A stretch of 37,362 nt of DNA from the NCBI GenBank assembly GCA_046349775.1, contig JAXMBS010000054.1, positions 1 through 37,362 of the forward strand. The letters are read 5' to 3'. Position 1 is the first letter of the stretch. Every line of letters starts with the position of its first letter. This document shows positions 16,265 through 25,950 of the stretch, in pieces. Origin of the DNA: JAEUIG01 sp046349775 (GTDB lineage Bacteria; Planctomycetota; Planctomycetia; Planctomycetales; Planctomycetaceae). The notes under the pieces are model-generated. The model worked only from the letters and a program-made list of their open reading frames with translations. It was not told the origin of the DNA and did no database searches. A program made the position numbers and the translations under genes.

Positions 16265-16721
16265 ATGATAGTGTCACATTTGTGGCCGCGGCTCGCGACA
16301 ATCATCGTCATCGCGACGCTGTTTTCCCCGACATGATACCGACATCATCACGTGCGGAGCGTTTGCAGGCTATCTGCTGATCCCTGCCTGGCTCCTGATG
16401 CTGCCCGTTGACTGCTTCGACGAGCGCTGGCAACGGTCACGATGGCCTCGATCGCTCGAGGCAGCCGTCGATCGGCTTCTGGATGGGCTTGATCAGGAAA
16501 CCAGAGAACAACTTCTGCAGGAACCGCCCAATACAGACTGGTTCGGCCTTGGAATGGGAATCCGTAACGATTTCGGGTTGTGGCAAGGGAATGAACAACT
16601 CATCGCGTCCTGTGGAGTACAGGATACCCTGATACCGGCGGACGCCGCATGCGGCGTTATTATCGATCGACTCATTCTGCGGCTCAGAGAATGCGACCTT
16701 CGTAATTCCACAACTCGATGA
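16265..16721 (+). pseudogene. DUF6794-like membrane protein with a 5' frameshift
   Basis: The gene has a good start: GGAG at 16252-16255, 9 bp before the ATG at 16265. The first frame gives a hydrophobic segment (MIVSHLWPRLATIIVIATLF) and then stops at about 16336. One base away, the next frame continues DIITCGAFAGYLLIPAWLLM, then RSLEAAVDRLLDGLDQETRE and GMGIRNDFGLWQGNEQLI to the stop at 16721. The (G)MGIRNDFGLW-GN pattern and the preceding helix are what I remember of the DUF6794 family, whose function is unknown. A single-base indel near 16325 separates the parts. An ATG at 16398 could still give a 107-residue product containing the conserved domain. It overlaps the convergent histidine phosphatase gene by 38 bp. 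Confidence 0.6.
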
Positions 16722-17280
16722 TCGGCTCGTCGAACTTGCGATGCTCAAAACTCAGTAGGCCGATGCTCGCCGGCTGGCAATCGAAACAGCGACCTTGCTC
16801 TGCCGACAGCCCCAGCCACCGCGCAGCGATTGTCCGGATAATATGCCCGCTGGAAAACGCCAGCACATCTCCCGACAACGCGCGGACACACCGAATAAAC
16901 CGATCGGCCCGCGCAGCAACATCCGCCGGCGACTCTCCCGCCGGACAGCCGTCGCGAAACAGGTTCCATCCCGGTCGCTGCTTCACGATCTCTTCGGTCA
17001 GCAACCCTTCATACTGACCGTAGTCCCACTCGACGAGATCGCCGTCGGTGCTGGCAACGTGCCCAAAGCCGGCCAACTCGCATGTGCGCGCCGCCCGTTG
17101 CAGGGGACTCGTGAAGACACCGGCAAATGAGAACTGACGCAACTGCTCGCCCAGTTCGCGGGCGAGCTGTTCTCCATGTTCGTTCAGCGGGACATCCGTC
17201 CGGCCGGTGTGCTTATGCTGTTCGCTCCACGCCGTATCGCCGTGACGAACCAGGAACAGCCGCGGCAGCTCGATAGACAT
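16684..17280 (-). CDS. Histidine phosphatase (phosphoglycerate mutase-like)
   Basis: This is a 198-residue cytosolic histidine phosphatase. The phosphohistidine motif LFLVRHGDTAWS (RHG at about residues 11-13) is followed by TGRTDVPLNEHGEQLARELG, then TSPLQRAARTCEL with its conserved Arg. After that come the acidic residue in LVEWDYGQYEG and the second catalytic His in FSSGHIIRTIAARWLG. It would transfer or remove phosphate from a small phosphorylated substrate. The whole superfamily shares these motifs, so cofactor-dependent mutase, sugar phosphatase and cobalamin-pathway phosphatase cannot be separated. ATG at 17280 is preferred; ATG at 17295 would add five residues. The 3' end overlaps the convergent DUF6794-like gene. 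Confidence 0.87.
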   Translation of the reverse strand: MSIELPRLFLVRHGDTAWSEQHKHTGRTDVPLNEHGEQLARELGEQLRQFSFAGVFTSPLQRAARTCELAGFGHVASTDGDLVEWDYGQYEGLLTEEIVKQRPGWNLFRDGCPAGESPADVAARADRFIRCVRALSGDVLAFSSGHIIRTIAARWLGLSAEQGRCFDCQPASIGLLSFEHRKFDEPIIELWNYEGRIL

Positions 17281-17335
17281 GACAGCACCGTCCATCGACA
17301 GACGTCCGGACGAAACTCCAATTGCGATCGGCTCG

Positions 17336-18799
17336 TCACCCTTCCTTGACCGTCGGCATCTTATCCACGAACCCCGCTTTCGTTCGCCGCAGTTCCTCAA
17401 TCGCCGCCTTGCGCAGCGTGTGCAGCAGCTCGCGCTGCTCCGGCTTGCTGGCCAGATTGTCGAGTTCGTCCGGGTCCGCCCGCAGGTCGTACAGTTCTTC
17501 GAAGTCGTTCGGGATCAGTGGGCGGACATACTTGTAGCGCGCCACGCGCAGCATCACGTACCACGGCACGTTGTTCTGATAGGCTTCCGGGCCTTCAGGA
17601 ATGACGTTCGTGTCGGAACCGAAGTAGTGCCCGGTGTTCACGATCATCGCCGGGTACGACCAGTCTTTCTTCGGATTGGCCAGCAGCGGCGACAGGTCGT
17701 GGCCGTGCATCTCCCACGGCGCGTCGATTCCCGCGAACGCGAAGAATGTCGGCACCAGGTCCACGCCGCTGATCGGCGCACCGCACACTCCCCCTGCTGG
17801 AATCCGCCCCGGCATCCGGAAAATCAGCGGCGAGCGGATGTTCGCGTCGTATGCCGCGACCTTGTGCGTGAACCCGTGCTGCCCCCAGGCGAAGCCCTGG
17901 TCAGACGTGAATACGACCAGCGTGTTCGCCCCTTGGCCGGACTTGTCGAGCGCCTCGATGACCCGCGCAACTCCCTCGTCGATCCCCCGCACGGCCTGGT
18001 TGTACTGGCGAACCCACTCAGACAGCGTGCGATCTTTCTGTACCGGCTGACCGTCCGGTCCCGGCTTCCATGTCTCGATCTTCTGCGCCCAGTCCGGCTT
18101 GCCGGCCCGTGGCGGGAAAATGTCCGCCGGCGTCGGCACACGCGCGTCGGGATAGTCATTGAGATGCCGCTGCGCCGGCGTGTACGGTCCATGGACTGCT
18201 CCGAAGCACAACCATAGGTACCACGGCTTCGCCGCATCGCGATCCTTCCCGTTGATGAAGTCGACCGCCCAGTCGGTGTACTGGTCCGTGGAGTACCGCG
18301 TGATCGTCTGCGTCTCGCCGCCATGAATCGTGACCGGCTGGTCGTAGTAGTAATGCCCGGCCGTCTTGGTGTACTTCGGGCGGTTCCAGACCCACTGAAA
18401 ATCCCAGTCTCGTCCGTAGCCGGTGTCGGTCCCGGTGTGCCACTTGCCGATCTGCGCCGTCACGTAGCCATGCTCGCGAAACACTCGCGGCCAGAACGGG
18501 CACTTTTGAGCGTCGTACTCGCTGCCGGGATACTCCCCCACCATCCGCATCGACTCGACCGCGAACTGGTGATGCCCGGTGAGCAGCGTCGCCCGCGACG
18601 GCATGCACCACGTGCCGATGTAAGCGGCATCGAACCGCACGCCTTCGGACGCGAGCCGGTCAATCGCGGGAGTTCTGACCCACGTGTCGGCGCCCGGATA
18701 GCAGCTCACCGTGCGGTAGGAATGGTCGTCGGAATAGATGAAGAGGATGTTGGGTCGTTCAGGCGCATCGGCGAATGATCTGGCGCACAGAATCCACAA
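17336..18799 (-). CDS. Type I sulfatase with a frameshifted N-terminus
   Basis: The catalytic domain of an arylsulfatase-type enzyme is complete here at about 487 residues. Metal-binding acidic residues lie in NILFIYSDDHS. The formylglycine motif is CMPSRATLLTG (Cys-x-Pro-Ser-Arg), and the conserved lysine and histidine are in GKWHTG. The second metal site is FTSDQGFAWGQHGF, where Gln replaces the more usual Asn. The frame as it stands can only start at a TTG (18799) that cuts off most of the signal peptide. A better start, ATG at 18863 with GGAG at 9 bp, encodes MRAAFRRLLHSYARRLSAV and then hits TGA at 18804-18806. Adding one base there joins it to LFDLLWILCARSFADA and a normal exported sulfatase. 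Likely inactive or mislocalised unless the indel is a sequencing error. Likely natural substrate is a sulfated polysaccharide. Confidence 0.85.
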   Translation of the reverse strand: MWILCARSFADAPERPNILFIYSDDHSYRTVSCYPGADTWVRTPAIDRLASEGVRFDAAYIGTWCMPSRATLLTGHHQFAVESMRMVGEYPGSEYDAQKCPFWPRVFREHGYVTAQIGKWHTGTDTGYGRDWDFQWVWNRPKYTKTAGHYYYDQPVTIHGGETQTITRYSTDQYTDWAVDFINGKDRDAAKPWYLWLCFGAVHGPYTPAQRHLNDYPDARVPTPADIFPPRAGKPDWAQKIETWKPGPDGQPVQKDRTLSEWVRQYNQAVRGIDEGVARVIEALDKSGQGANTLVVFTSDQGFAWGQHGFTHKVAAYDANIRSPLIFRMPGRIPAGGVCGAPISGVDLVPTFFAFAGIDAPWEMHGHDLSPLLANPKKDWSYPAMIVNTGHYFGSDTNVIPEGPEAYQNNVPWYVMLRVARYKYVRPLIPNDFEELYDLRADPDELDNLASKPEQRELLHTLRKAAIEELRRTKAGFVDKMPTVKEG

Positions 18800-18803
18800 A
18801 AGA

Positions 18804-18863
18804 TCAAACAGCCGACAGTCGCCGAGCGTAGGAATGCAATAGACGACGAAATGCGGCGCGCAT
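18804..18863 (-). other. Displaced 5' end and ribosome-binding site of the sulfatase gene
   Basis: The ATG at 18863 is preceded on the minus strand by GAGGAG, the best Shine-Dalgarno sequence in this neighbourhood. It begins a basic n-region of 19 residues ending at TGA. The hydrophobic core of the signal peptide continues in the frame of the sulfatase, one base away. Confidence 0.65.
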
Positions 18864-18949
18864 CACCGTTGGCTCCTCAGACGTACAGAGTCGATTGACT
18901 GTAAGCACGCCAGCGAGCCGCCCGGCAAGTCGCACGCTGATCTGTAACG

Positions 18950-19513
18950 ATGAACACGACCGCAGTCGCTGGAAAACCAGGAAGGGCGAATGGTTCCTCG
19001 TCGGTCTAATCTGCGCCCGTCCTCGCCTTTCTGCTCTATCCCGCGGTCCAAGACCGTTTGCAATACGGACCGCCGGGTCAGGCAATTCAATCGTTCCGCC
19101 GGCTGAGTCCCGCCGTCGCGTCCATCCCTCGGGAATTTCGATCATTTTGCCGGAGAACTGGGAGTGGCAACACCACGCCTCCGCAGGCGATCCGTCTCTG
19201 AGCATCTGGCCGCGAAGCTTCCGCGAGGCGGTCGCAGAAGTCGGTCATCACTGTTCAGAAATGGCCATCACCAACTGAACCGCCCGTCGTGACCGGCTTC
19301 ATCCGTGAAGTTCCAGGAGTTTCCCGCGTACGAACGGATGTATGTCTATCCGGACAACAATTCCCCATCGAATTCGTTGTATGAGTTGTACGTGGACCGC
19401 GATGGCGAGTGGTGGTTGATCAGTTTCCTGATTGGCGATCAGCAACTGAAGCAACTGCCGCCTGAGTTCGGCCCTACATCGAGTCGGTACGCCTCCCGCC
19501 TGCTCACGATCCG
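18950..19513 (+). pseudogene. Eroded single-pass membrane protein gene
   Basis: Coding-like pieces lie in all three forward frames. They are MNTTAVAGKPGR from 18950; EWFLVGLICA; VLAFLLYPAVQDRLQYGPPG and AIQSFRRLSPAVAS; ILPENWEWQHHASAGDPSLS and IWPRSFREAVAEVG; EPPVVTGFIRE; then KFQEFPAYERMYVYPDNNSP and LYELYVDRDGEWWLISFLIG; and finally RPYIESVRLPPAHDP to a stop near 19513. Joined, they would make a protein of about 185 residues with one N-terminal transmembrane helix and a soluble domain. At least five indels are required. Family not recognised. It converges on the glycosyltransferase remnant. Confidence 0.5.
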
Positions 19514-20670
19514 TGAGCGACTTCCGCCGCGCTTGTCCACCCGCGTAACCGCGCACCCATCGCCAGAAGCCGACGGTGATCGCCGCGTTCATGCTGCAGA
19601 ACATCGTCGCCAGCCGCAACATGCGCTGACGCCCTGCCGGCCCGGCACCCACATCCCCAGCACTGCTGCCGAGTACACGACGAGCTGAAACGCCAGTAGC
19701 CACCCGAATACCGGCTCACCCGCCAGCGCGATATTTGTCGCAAACGCTGCCGTCAGAAACACCGGCGTGAACCACCGCAGCACCTTGTGCGACCAGAACG
19801 CCCACGCCACGGCCCCGCGTGCTGGATTCAGCAGCGGTGACAGCCATGTCAGGCTCTGGAACGCTCCCGCCCCCAGCCGCGCGCGCTGAAACTCCGCCCG
19901 CATCGTCGGCGCCGACTCTTCCTTCGCCACCGCTTCCGGCTCGAAGGCGAGTTGCCTCCCGCCAGATGCACTCGCATCCCCGCGACAAAGTCATCGACGA
20001 TCATCTCTGGCAGCAGCGGTTTCCACAGGTCTCGACGCAGCGAGTAAATCGCTCCGTTCGCTCCCAGCAGCGCGCCGAGACGTCCTTCGCTGCGCTCAGA
20101 AAATTCTCCTACCGCCAGTACAGACCGTCAACGTTCGCCCCCGTATGTGGATCGATCAGCTCCAGTTCACCGACCACGCCCCCACGAGCGGACGATCATA
20201 GTGCCGCACCATCCGCTTGAGCGCTCCCGGTTCATAGAACGTGTTCGCATCCGAGAACGCCAGCACGTCGCCCTGCGATGCCGCGACGCAGTCATTCAGC
20301 ACCGACGGCTTCCCTCGACGCTGCGGAAACTGCAATAACCGCACGCGCGAGTCCTGCACCGTCTGCACCAGCTCGCCCGTTGCGTCCTCGTTCCCGTCGC
20401 AGCCGATCAGGATCTCCAGCCGGTCCGCCGGATAATCCGTCTGCAGCGCGTTCTGCACGCGCGCGGGATCGTTCGTTCCTCTTTGTAGGCGGCGATGATC
20501 AGCGACACAAACGGCCACTGTTCCGGCGCCGGCGACGGAGCGTCATCAACATCACGGCGACCAATCAGCCGCGCACATAACGACACCAGCAGCGGATAAG
20601 CTGCGTAGCAATAGGCCACCAGCCCCAGCGAACTGAGGCAGATCAGCTTCAGCAAGATCACAGCAGACAT
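19504..20670 (-). pseudogene. Family 2 glycosyltransferase pseudogene
   Basis: This is a membrane GT2 enzyme (of the BcsA/PgaC/hyaluronan-synthase type) in pieces. ATG at 20670 gives an N-terminal helix (LLKLICLSSLGLVAYCYAAY) and WPFVSLIIAAYKEERTI. After an indel near 20475 the frame reads RVQNALQTDYPADRLEILIG with the DGNEDAT and AFSDANT motifs expected for nucleotide-sugar binding. Then, after another shift, VVGELELIDPHTGANVDGLY ends at an in-frame TAG where Tyr is expected. After a one-base loss comes ERSEGRLGALLGANGAIYSL with LLPEMIVDDFVAGM. After a shift near 19945 comes QLAFEPEAVAKEESAPTMRA and two or more transmembrane segments. A last shift near 19640 leads to LRLATMFCSMNAAITVGFWR. 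At least four frameshifts plus a nonsense change make this a genuine-looking pseudogene. The 3' end is approximate. Confidence 0.82.
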
Positions 20671-21021
20671 CCCTGAGGCGCGAGGCCGTTCGGTGGGCGC
20701 AGGCGACGCGCGGTGGCAGCGCCGTCGCTCCCGAAAGAGTACCCGCCGCCGCCAACGGGTGCCGGACGTCCCCCCACGAAGAACCCGAAAAGCCGGCCGA
20801 ACTGTGCGCGGCATGCATGCGGTGCCGACACGTTGCTGAAACACAACGCCTGTGCCGAACCGGAATGCGGTCCACAACTGCGGAATTGCAGGGGAAAAGA
20901 TCGTCGCTATAGTTGCATAAATGAGCGTCGATGCAATCCGGACCGATGCATCGGCAGATACGCTGCTCCCGCGGCCACCTGACGCCGATCAACGAGGGGC
21001 ACCGCTCATCAGGAATCGAGC
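20671..21021. other. Intergenic region between the GT2 remnant and the DUF1501 gene
   Basis: No gene is supported in these 350 bp. Open frames here are Arg-rich and look like by-products of high GC. A perfect 12-bp palindrome, CCGATGCATCGG, occurs at 20943-20954, about 65 bp before the DUF1501 start. AGGA lies about 7 bp before the DUF1501 ATG. The stretch should contain the DUF1501 promoter. Confidence 0.45.
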
Positions 21022-22446
21022 ATGATCCGCATTAACGGCCGCGGTTCCAGACTGTGCGACGGCCTCCGGCGACGCGAACTGCTGCGCGTCGGCGGATTGT
21101 CGCTGTTCGGCGGGATGACACTTCCACGGCTGCTGGCCGCTGCCGAGACGTCCGACAACACGACGCGCGGTCCGGCCCGCAGCGTAATCCTCTTCAATCT
21201 GCTGGGTGGGCCGAGCCATATCGACATGTTCGATATGAAGCCCGATGCACCGCTCGACATCCGCGGCGAGTTCAACCCCATTCATTCTTCGCTGGCCGGG
21301 CTGCACATCTGCGAACACCTGCCGCAAACTGCAAAGTGGATGCATCGCGCCAGCCTGATCCGCACGATCACCCACACCTATGATGCCCACAATCCGCTGG
21401 CCCTGATGACGGGCTTCGCCGGAGGGGAATTCGCGCAGCTGTTCCCGCGGAGTTCCGATCCGCCCGACATCGGCGCGGTCTGCAAGTACCTGGGATTCGG
21501 CGACAGCGACGTGCCCGGCGCCGTCTGCATGCCCTGTTATCCCGGATGGGGGGACGGTTATCGCCGGCCCGGACCCTACGGCGGGTATCTCGGTCGCCAG
21601 TACGATCCGCTGTTCAGCGTCTGCCAGCCTGAACTCAAACGGAGGAACATCGGCAAGGAACTGTACGATCCGGTGCTGCCTCTGGGAGAGCCGCATGTGG
21701 ACGGGCTGGAGGTCAGTGCCAATCTGAACCAGCGACGTTCGCTGCTCGAACAGATCGACGGAGGGTTCGAGACGGCCGCGGCTTCGGCAACGACGAAACG
21801 GCTCGACCGGTTTCAGGAACAGGCGTTCGGACTACTTTCCTCGAACCGGACCCGCAGCGCGTTCGACCTGTCGCAGGAGCCGGATGCGATCCGCGACCGC
21901 TACGGGCGGAACCTGTTCGGGTCGAGCCTGCTGGTGGCGCGGAGGCTCGTGGAAGTCGGCGTGCCGTTTATCAGCGTACACTTCGATACGTTTAGGAACT
22001 CGGCAGCGTGGGATACGCACGGCAACAACTTCGGTTTGCTCAAGGAGATCAACATGCCGGTGCTGGATGCGGCGTACCCTGCGCTTTGCCAGGATCTGGA
22101 AGACCGAGGGCTGCTCGATTCGACGCTCGTGATTGTGATGGGCGAAATGGGCCGCACGCCGCGCGTCGGCAAGAACCGGTCGTTCGCAGACGAGGCGGGC
22201 CGCGACCACTGGCCGCAGTGCGGGTTCAGCCTGTTCACCGGCGGAGGCGCGAAGTCCGGGATGGTGTTCGGCAAATCGGATAAGATCGGCGCGTACCCCG
22301 AGGAAAACCCGGTCACTCCGGCCGATGTCGTGGCGACGATCTACCAGCTTCTGGGAGTCGATCCGCACTTGACCGTCCCGGACCAGACAAACCGCCCGCG
22401 CTCAATCGCCCACGGCGGCGAACCGATTCTGCAGATCATCGCGTAG
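21022..22446 (+). CDS. DUF1501 family exported protein
   Basis: This 474-residue protein belongs to the DUF1501 family, expanded in planctomycetes and related to the alkaline phosphatase/sulfatase fold. The N-terminus contains a twin-arginine-like stretch (RRRELLRVGGLSLFGGM) followed by Leu-Ala-Ala-Ala, so Tat export is likely. Family landmarks are SVILFNLLGGPSHIDMFDMK, the RTITHTYDAHNPLALMTG region, VPFISVHFDTF with WDTHGNNF, and VIVMGEMGRTPRVGK with AGRDHWP. These carry conserved Asp and His residues that could bind metal. The biochemical activity of the family is not established. In planctomycetes such genes usually follow a DUF1549/DUF1553 cytochrome-type gene; here the upstream neighbour is a decayed glycosyltransferase on the other strand, so this copy stands alone. 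Confidence 0.93.
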   Translation: MIRINGRGSRLCDGLRRRELLRVGGLSLFGGMTLPRLLAAAETSDNTTRGPARSVILFNLLGGPSHIDMFDMKPDAPLDIRGEFNPIHSSLAGLHICEHLPQTAKWMHRASLIRTITHTYDAHNPLALMTGFAGGEFAQLFPRSSDPPDIGAVCKYLGFGDSDVPGAVCMPCYPGWGDGYRRPGPYGGYLGRQYDPLFSVCQPELKRRNIGKELYDPVLPLGEPHVDGLEVSANLNQRRSLLEQIDGGFETAAASATTKRLDRFQEQAFGLLSSNRTRSAFDLSQEPDAIRDRYGRNLFGSSLLVARRLVEVGVPFISVHFDTFRNSAAWDTHGNNFGLLKEINMPVLDAAYPALCQDLEDRGLLDSTLVIVMGEMGRTPRVGKNRSFADEAGRDHWPQCGFSLFTGGGAKSGMVFGKSDKIGAYPEENPVTPADVVATIYQLLGVDPHLTVPDQTNRPRSIAHGGEPILQIIA

Positions 22447-22483
22447 TCTGGCCCCCGCCTGGCGGAATGCCACTCGCAATTCC

Positions 22484-23308
22484 CTACCGTCGCGGTTCCA
22501 GGAACTTTCGCCCGATCCACTCGGCGAACGTCGCATAGAACTGCGGGAAGTGCCGCTTCATCAGCCAGATCTGCCGCGACTCAAAACCGGCGACGGCGTA
22601 CAGCTTGCCACGATACATCCGCCGGATCGCGTAGTCCGCAACCCTCTCGGGCGTGAGCCGCGATCTGTCCATGAACAGCGCGCCGCCGGCTTTTTCCTTG
22701 GGGTCGGCAAACCGGCCGGTGTCGAGCAGGTTGGTCTTTACGAACCACGGGCACACGACAGTGACGCCAATGTTGTGCCGCTTCAGTTCGACGTACAGCG
22801 TCTCCGACAGCGAAACGACGCCGGCCTTCGCCACGTTGTACGCCCCCATCCGGGCCGGAGCGAGGAGCCCGGCGATTGACGCCATATTCAGTACGTAGGA
22901 TCGCTGCCGGTTCTCCTTGAGCCACGGCACGAACGTGTGGCAGCCCAGGATCACGCCGCGCAGGTTGATTGACAGCAACCAGTCCCAGTCGGCGACCGGT
23001 GTCTCCTGGACAGCGCCGCTGGCCACGACGCCGGCGTTGTTGACGATCAAATCACACTGCGGCCACTCTCGCTGCAGCCTGGCACGCAGTGCCAGCCACT
23101 GCTGTTCGTCGCGGACATCCAGCGGCTCGATCTGCGCGCTGCTGCCGGCCTGTTCGACCAGTCCACGCGTCTCTTCACAGCCGGCCGTGTTGAGGTCTGC
23201 CAGCGCCAGCCGCCAACCGTCGCGCGCAAGGCGCACGGCGATCGCCCGACCCAGGCCGCTGGCCGCGCCGGTCACAACGGCGTATCGGGTTGTGTCGTTG
23301 TCTGTCAT
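22484..23308 (-). CDS. Short-chain dehydrogenase/reductase
   Basis: This is a classical SDR of 274 residues. The nucleotide-binding motif is VTGAASGLGRAIA (about residues 11-23), followed by LIVNNAGVVASGA. The catalytic Ser is in NMASIAG, and the catalytic Tyr and Lys are in YNVAKAG (Y-x-x-x-K). The C-terminal third (RMYRGKLYAVAGFESRQIWL and MKRHFPQFYATFAEWIG) resembles SDRs that act on bulky lipophilic substrates near membranes, but the substrate is not known. ATG at 23308 was chosen because it lies just ahead of the Rossmann fold; upstream sequence in the frame is antisense to the rarA gene. It converges on the DUF1501 gene with a 37-bp gap. Confidence 0.92.
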   Translation of the reverse strand: MTDNDTTRYAVVTGAASGLGRAIAVRLARDGWRLALADLNTAGCEETRGLVEQAGSSAQIEPLDVRDEQQWLALRARLQREWPQCDLIVNNAGVVASGAVQETPVADWDWLLSINLRGVILGCHTFVPWLKENRQRSYVLNMASIAGLLAPARMGAYNVAKAGVVSLSETLYVELKRHNIGVTVVCPWFVKTNLLDTGRFADPKEKAGGALFMDRSRLTPERVADYAIRRMYRGKLYAVAGFESRQIWLMKRHFPQFYATFAEWIGRKFLEPRR

Positions 23309-23326
23309 TCGACGAGCAGGATCACG

Positions 23327-23440
23327 CGTTGAAAGTGGCAGAGTTCCAAAGTGACAGAGCGGCACAGAACCATAATCCGCCCCAACATCCAATTTCCGGC
23401 TTCTGCGCTCCGGCCTCTGACCTCTCGCAAAGCGACGAAT
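23327..23440. repeat. Stuttered intergenic sequence between SDR and rarA
   Basis: This divergent spacer contains word repeats such as GTGGCAGAGTTCC/GTGACAGAGCGGC and TTCCGGCTTC/TCCGGCCTCTGACCTCTC. The second group resembles the spacer at 4052-4094. No coding potential. The promoters of both flanking genes should lie here. Confidence 0.4.
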
Positions 23441-23495
23441 CCTAACGCGTCGTCCCCCCGTCGACAATTCGTGCGCCAGCGCCGATGATGCACGC

Positions 23496-24980
<1,485 letters not shown>

Positions 24981-25045
24981 TGGCGACCTTAGGGGTGAGC
25001 CTGTCCGTGGGTTTGGCCGTGACGGGGGTAGACCTGCGGTTGGTT

Positions 25046-25074
25046 CTTCGGCGGGTCGGGAGACCCGTGCCGAA
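25046..25074. terminator. Hairpin between convergent rarA and hydrolase genes
   Basis: GGGTC (25053-25057) pairs with GACCC (25062-25066) around the loop GGGA. The outer stem TTCGGC pairs with GCCGAA after a short bulge. It lies in the 160-bp gap between two convergent genes, so it could terminate both transcripts. No U-tract is present, so a REP-like element is an alternative. Confidence 0.5.
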
Positions 25075-25142
25075 CGAGAGCGAATCACCGCCCCCACAAC
25101 CGAGTTTCGCCGGGCGCTGTTGCCGTCGTTGCCGATAGACAG

Positions 25143-25841
25143 TCACTGCACCGGACGCACCGTTTCCAGAAACGCCGCCACTGCCGCCGCCGATTTCGCC
25201 GACCGGCGCTGCAAGATCGGATGCGGTGAGTCAATGTTGACGACCTCCATGCTCGACAGCGAACGCTGAAAGTCGCGCAGCGCCCGCGCCGGAACGACGC
25301 GGTCGCGCGTCGCCTGCAGGTACAGCGCCGGAACGTTGATCTGCGATAGCTGCGAGCGGACGTCGACGCGGTGCACTTCGCGGACGCGTGCGGCGAGCAC
25401 TTGCATGTCGCACAGGAACAATTCGCGCCAGCCCTCGTCCAACTGATCCGGCGTGCCATCGTCGCTCAGCAGGATCCGCCGCACGACCTGCTGCTGGACC
25501 GGCAACTTGAACATCCAGCCGCGCACGATGCCGGCCGCCCAACGCGGCGCCCAAGGGTGCGGACTGCGCGCAAACGTTGCGACAAGAATGAGCGCCTTCA
25601 GGTTCGGCGGCTGTGACGCGGCCATCCGAATGCCCAGCGGACCCGCATACGACTCGGCCAGCACGGCGAACGGTCCCTCCGGCAGTTCGACGTTTGCCAG
25701 GATATCGTCGTACGTGACGATCCGATCGTTCGGGTACGTCACGATGCGGGGCTCGATCCATTCCGGCAATGCTGCGACGAACCGCTCGAAGAGCTTCGAG
25801 CCGCCATGCAGGCCAGGGAGCATCAAGAGGGTGAGGCGCAT
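25143..25841 (-). CDS. Alpha/beta hydrolase
   Basis: This is a 232-residue alpha/beta hydrolase-fold protein. LLMLPGLHGGSKLFERFVAA provides the oxyanion-hole region. The nucleophile Ser is in VLAESYAGPLGIRMA, a relaxed form of Gly-x-Ser-x-Gly with Glu at the first Gly. The acid is the Asp of LQATRDRVVP, and the catalytic His is in NIDSPHPILQ. No signal peptide is present, so it is cytosolic. The substrate (ester, thioester or other) cannot be deduced. It is transcribed toward rarA and divergent from the Tat oxidoreductase gene, with a 109-bp gap. Confidence 0.85.
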   Translation of the reverse strand: MRLTLLMLPGLHGGSKLFERFVAALPEWIEPRIVTYPNDRIVTYDDILANVELPEGPFAVLAESYAGPLGIRMAASQPPNLKALILVATFARSPHPWAPRWAAGIVRGWMFKLPVQQQVVRRILLSDDGTPDQLDEGWRELFLCDMQVLAARVREVHRVDVRSQLSQINVPALYLQATRDRVVPARALRDFQRSLSSMEVVNIDSPHPILQRRSAKSAAAVAAFLETVRPVQ

Positions 25842-25950
25842 CGCCGGCTAACGGGAATCCTAACGGTCGCTGGGGATCGCAGCGTGAACGTGATATGGTC
25901 GCAATTCATTAATGCTGATCGACCTCACATTCTCACAGGCTAACCTCGCC

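Noticed and set aside
20943..20954. Perfect palindrome CCGATGCATCGG upstream of the DUF1501 gene as an operator
   Set aside because: A 12-bp palindrome is expected by chance at this scale, and no second copy or regulator gene was seen nearby.
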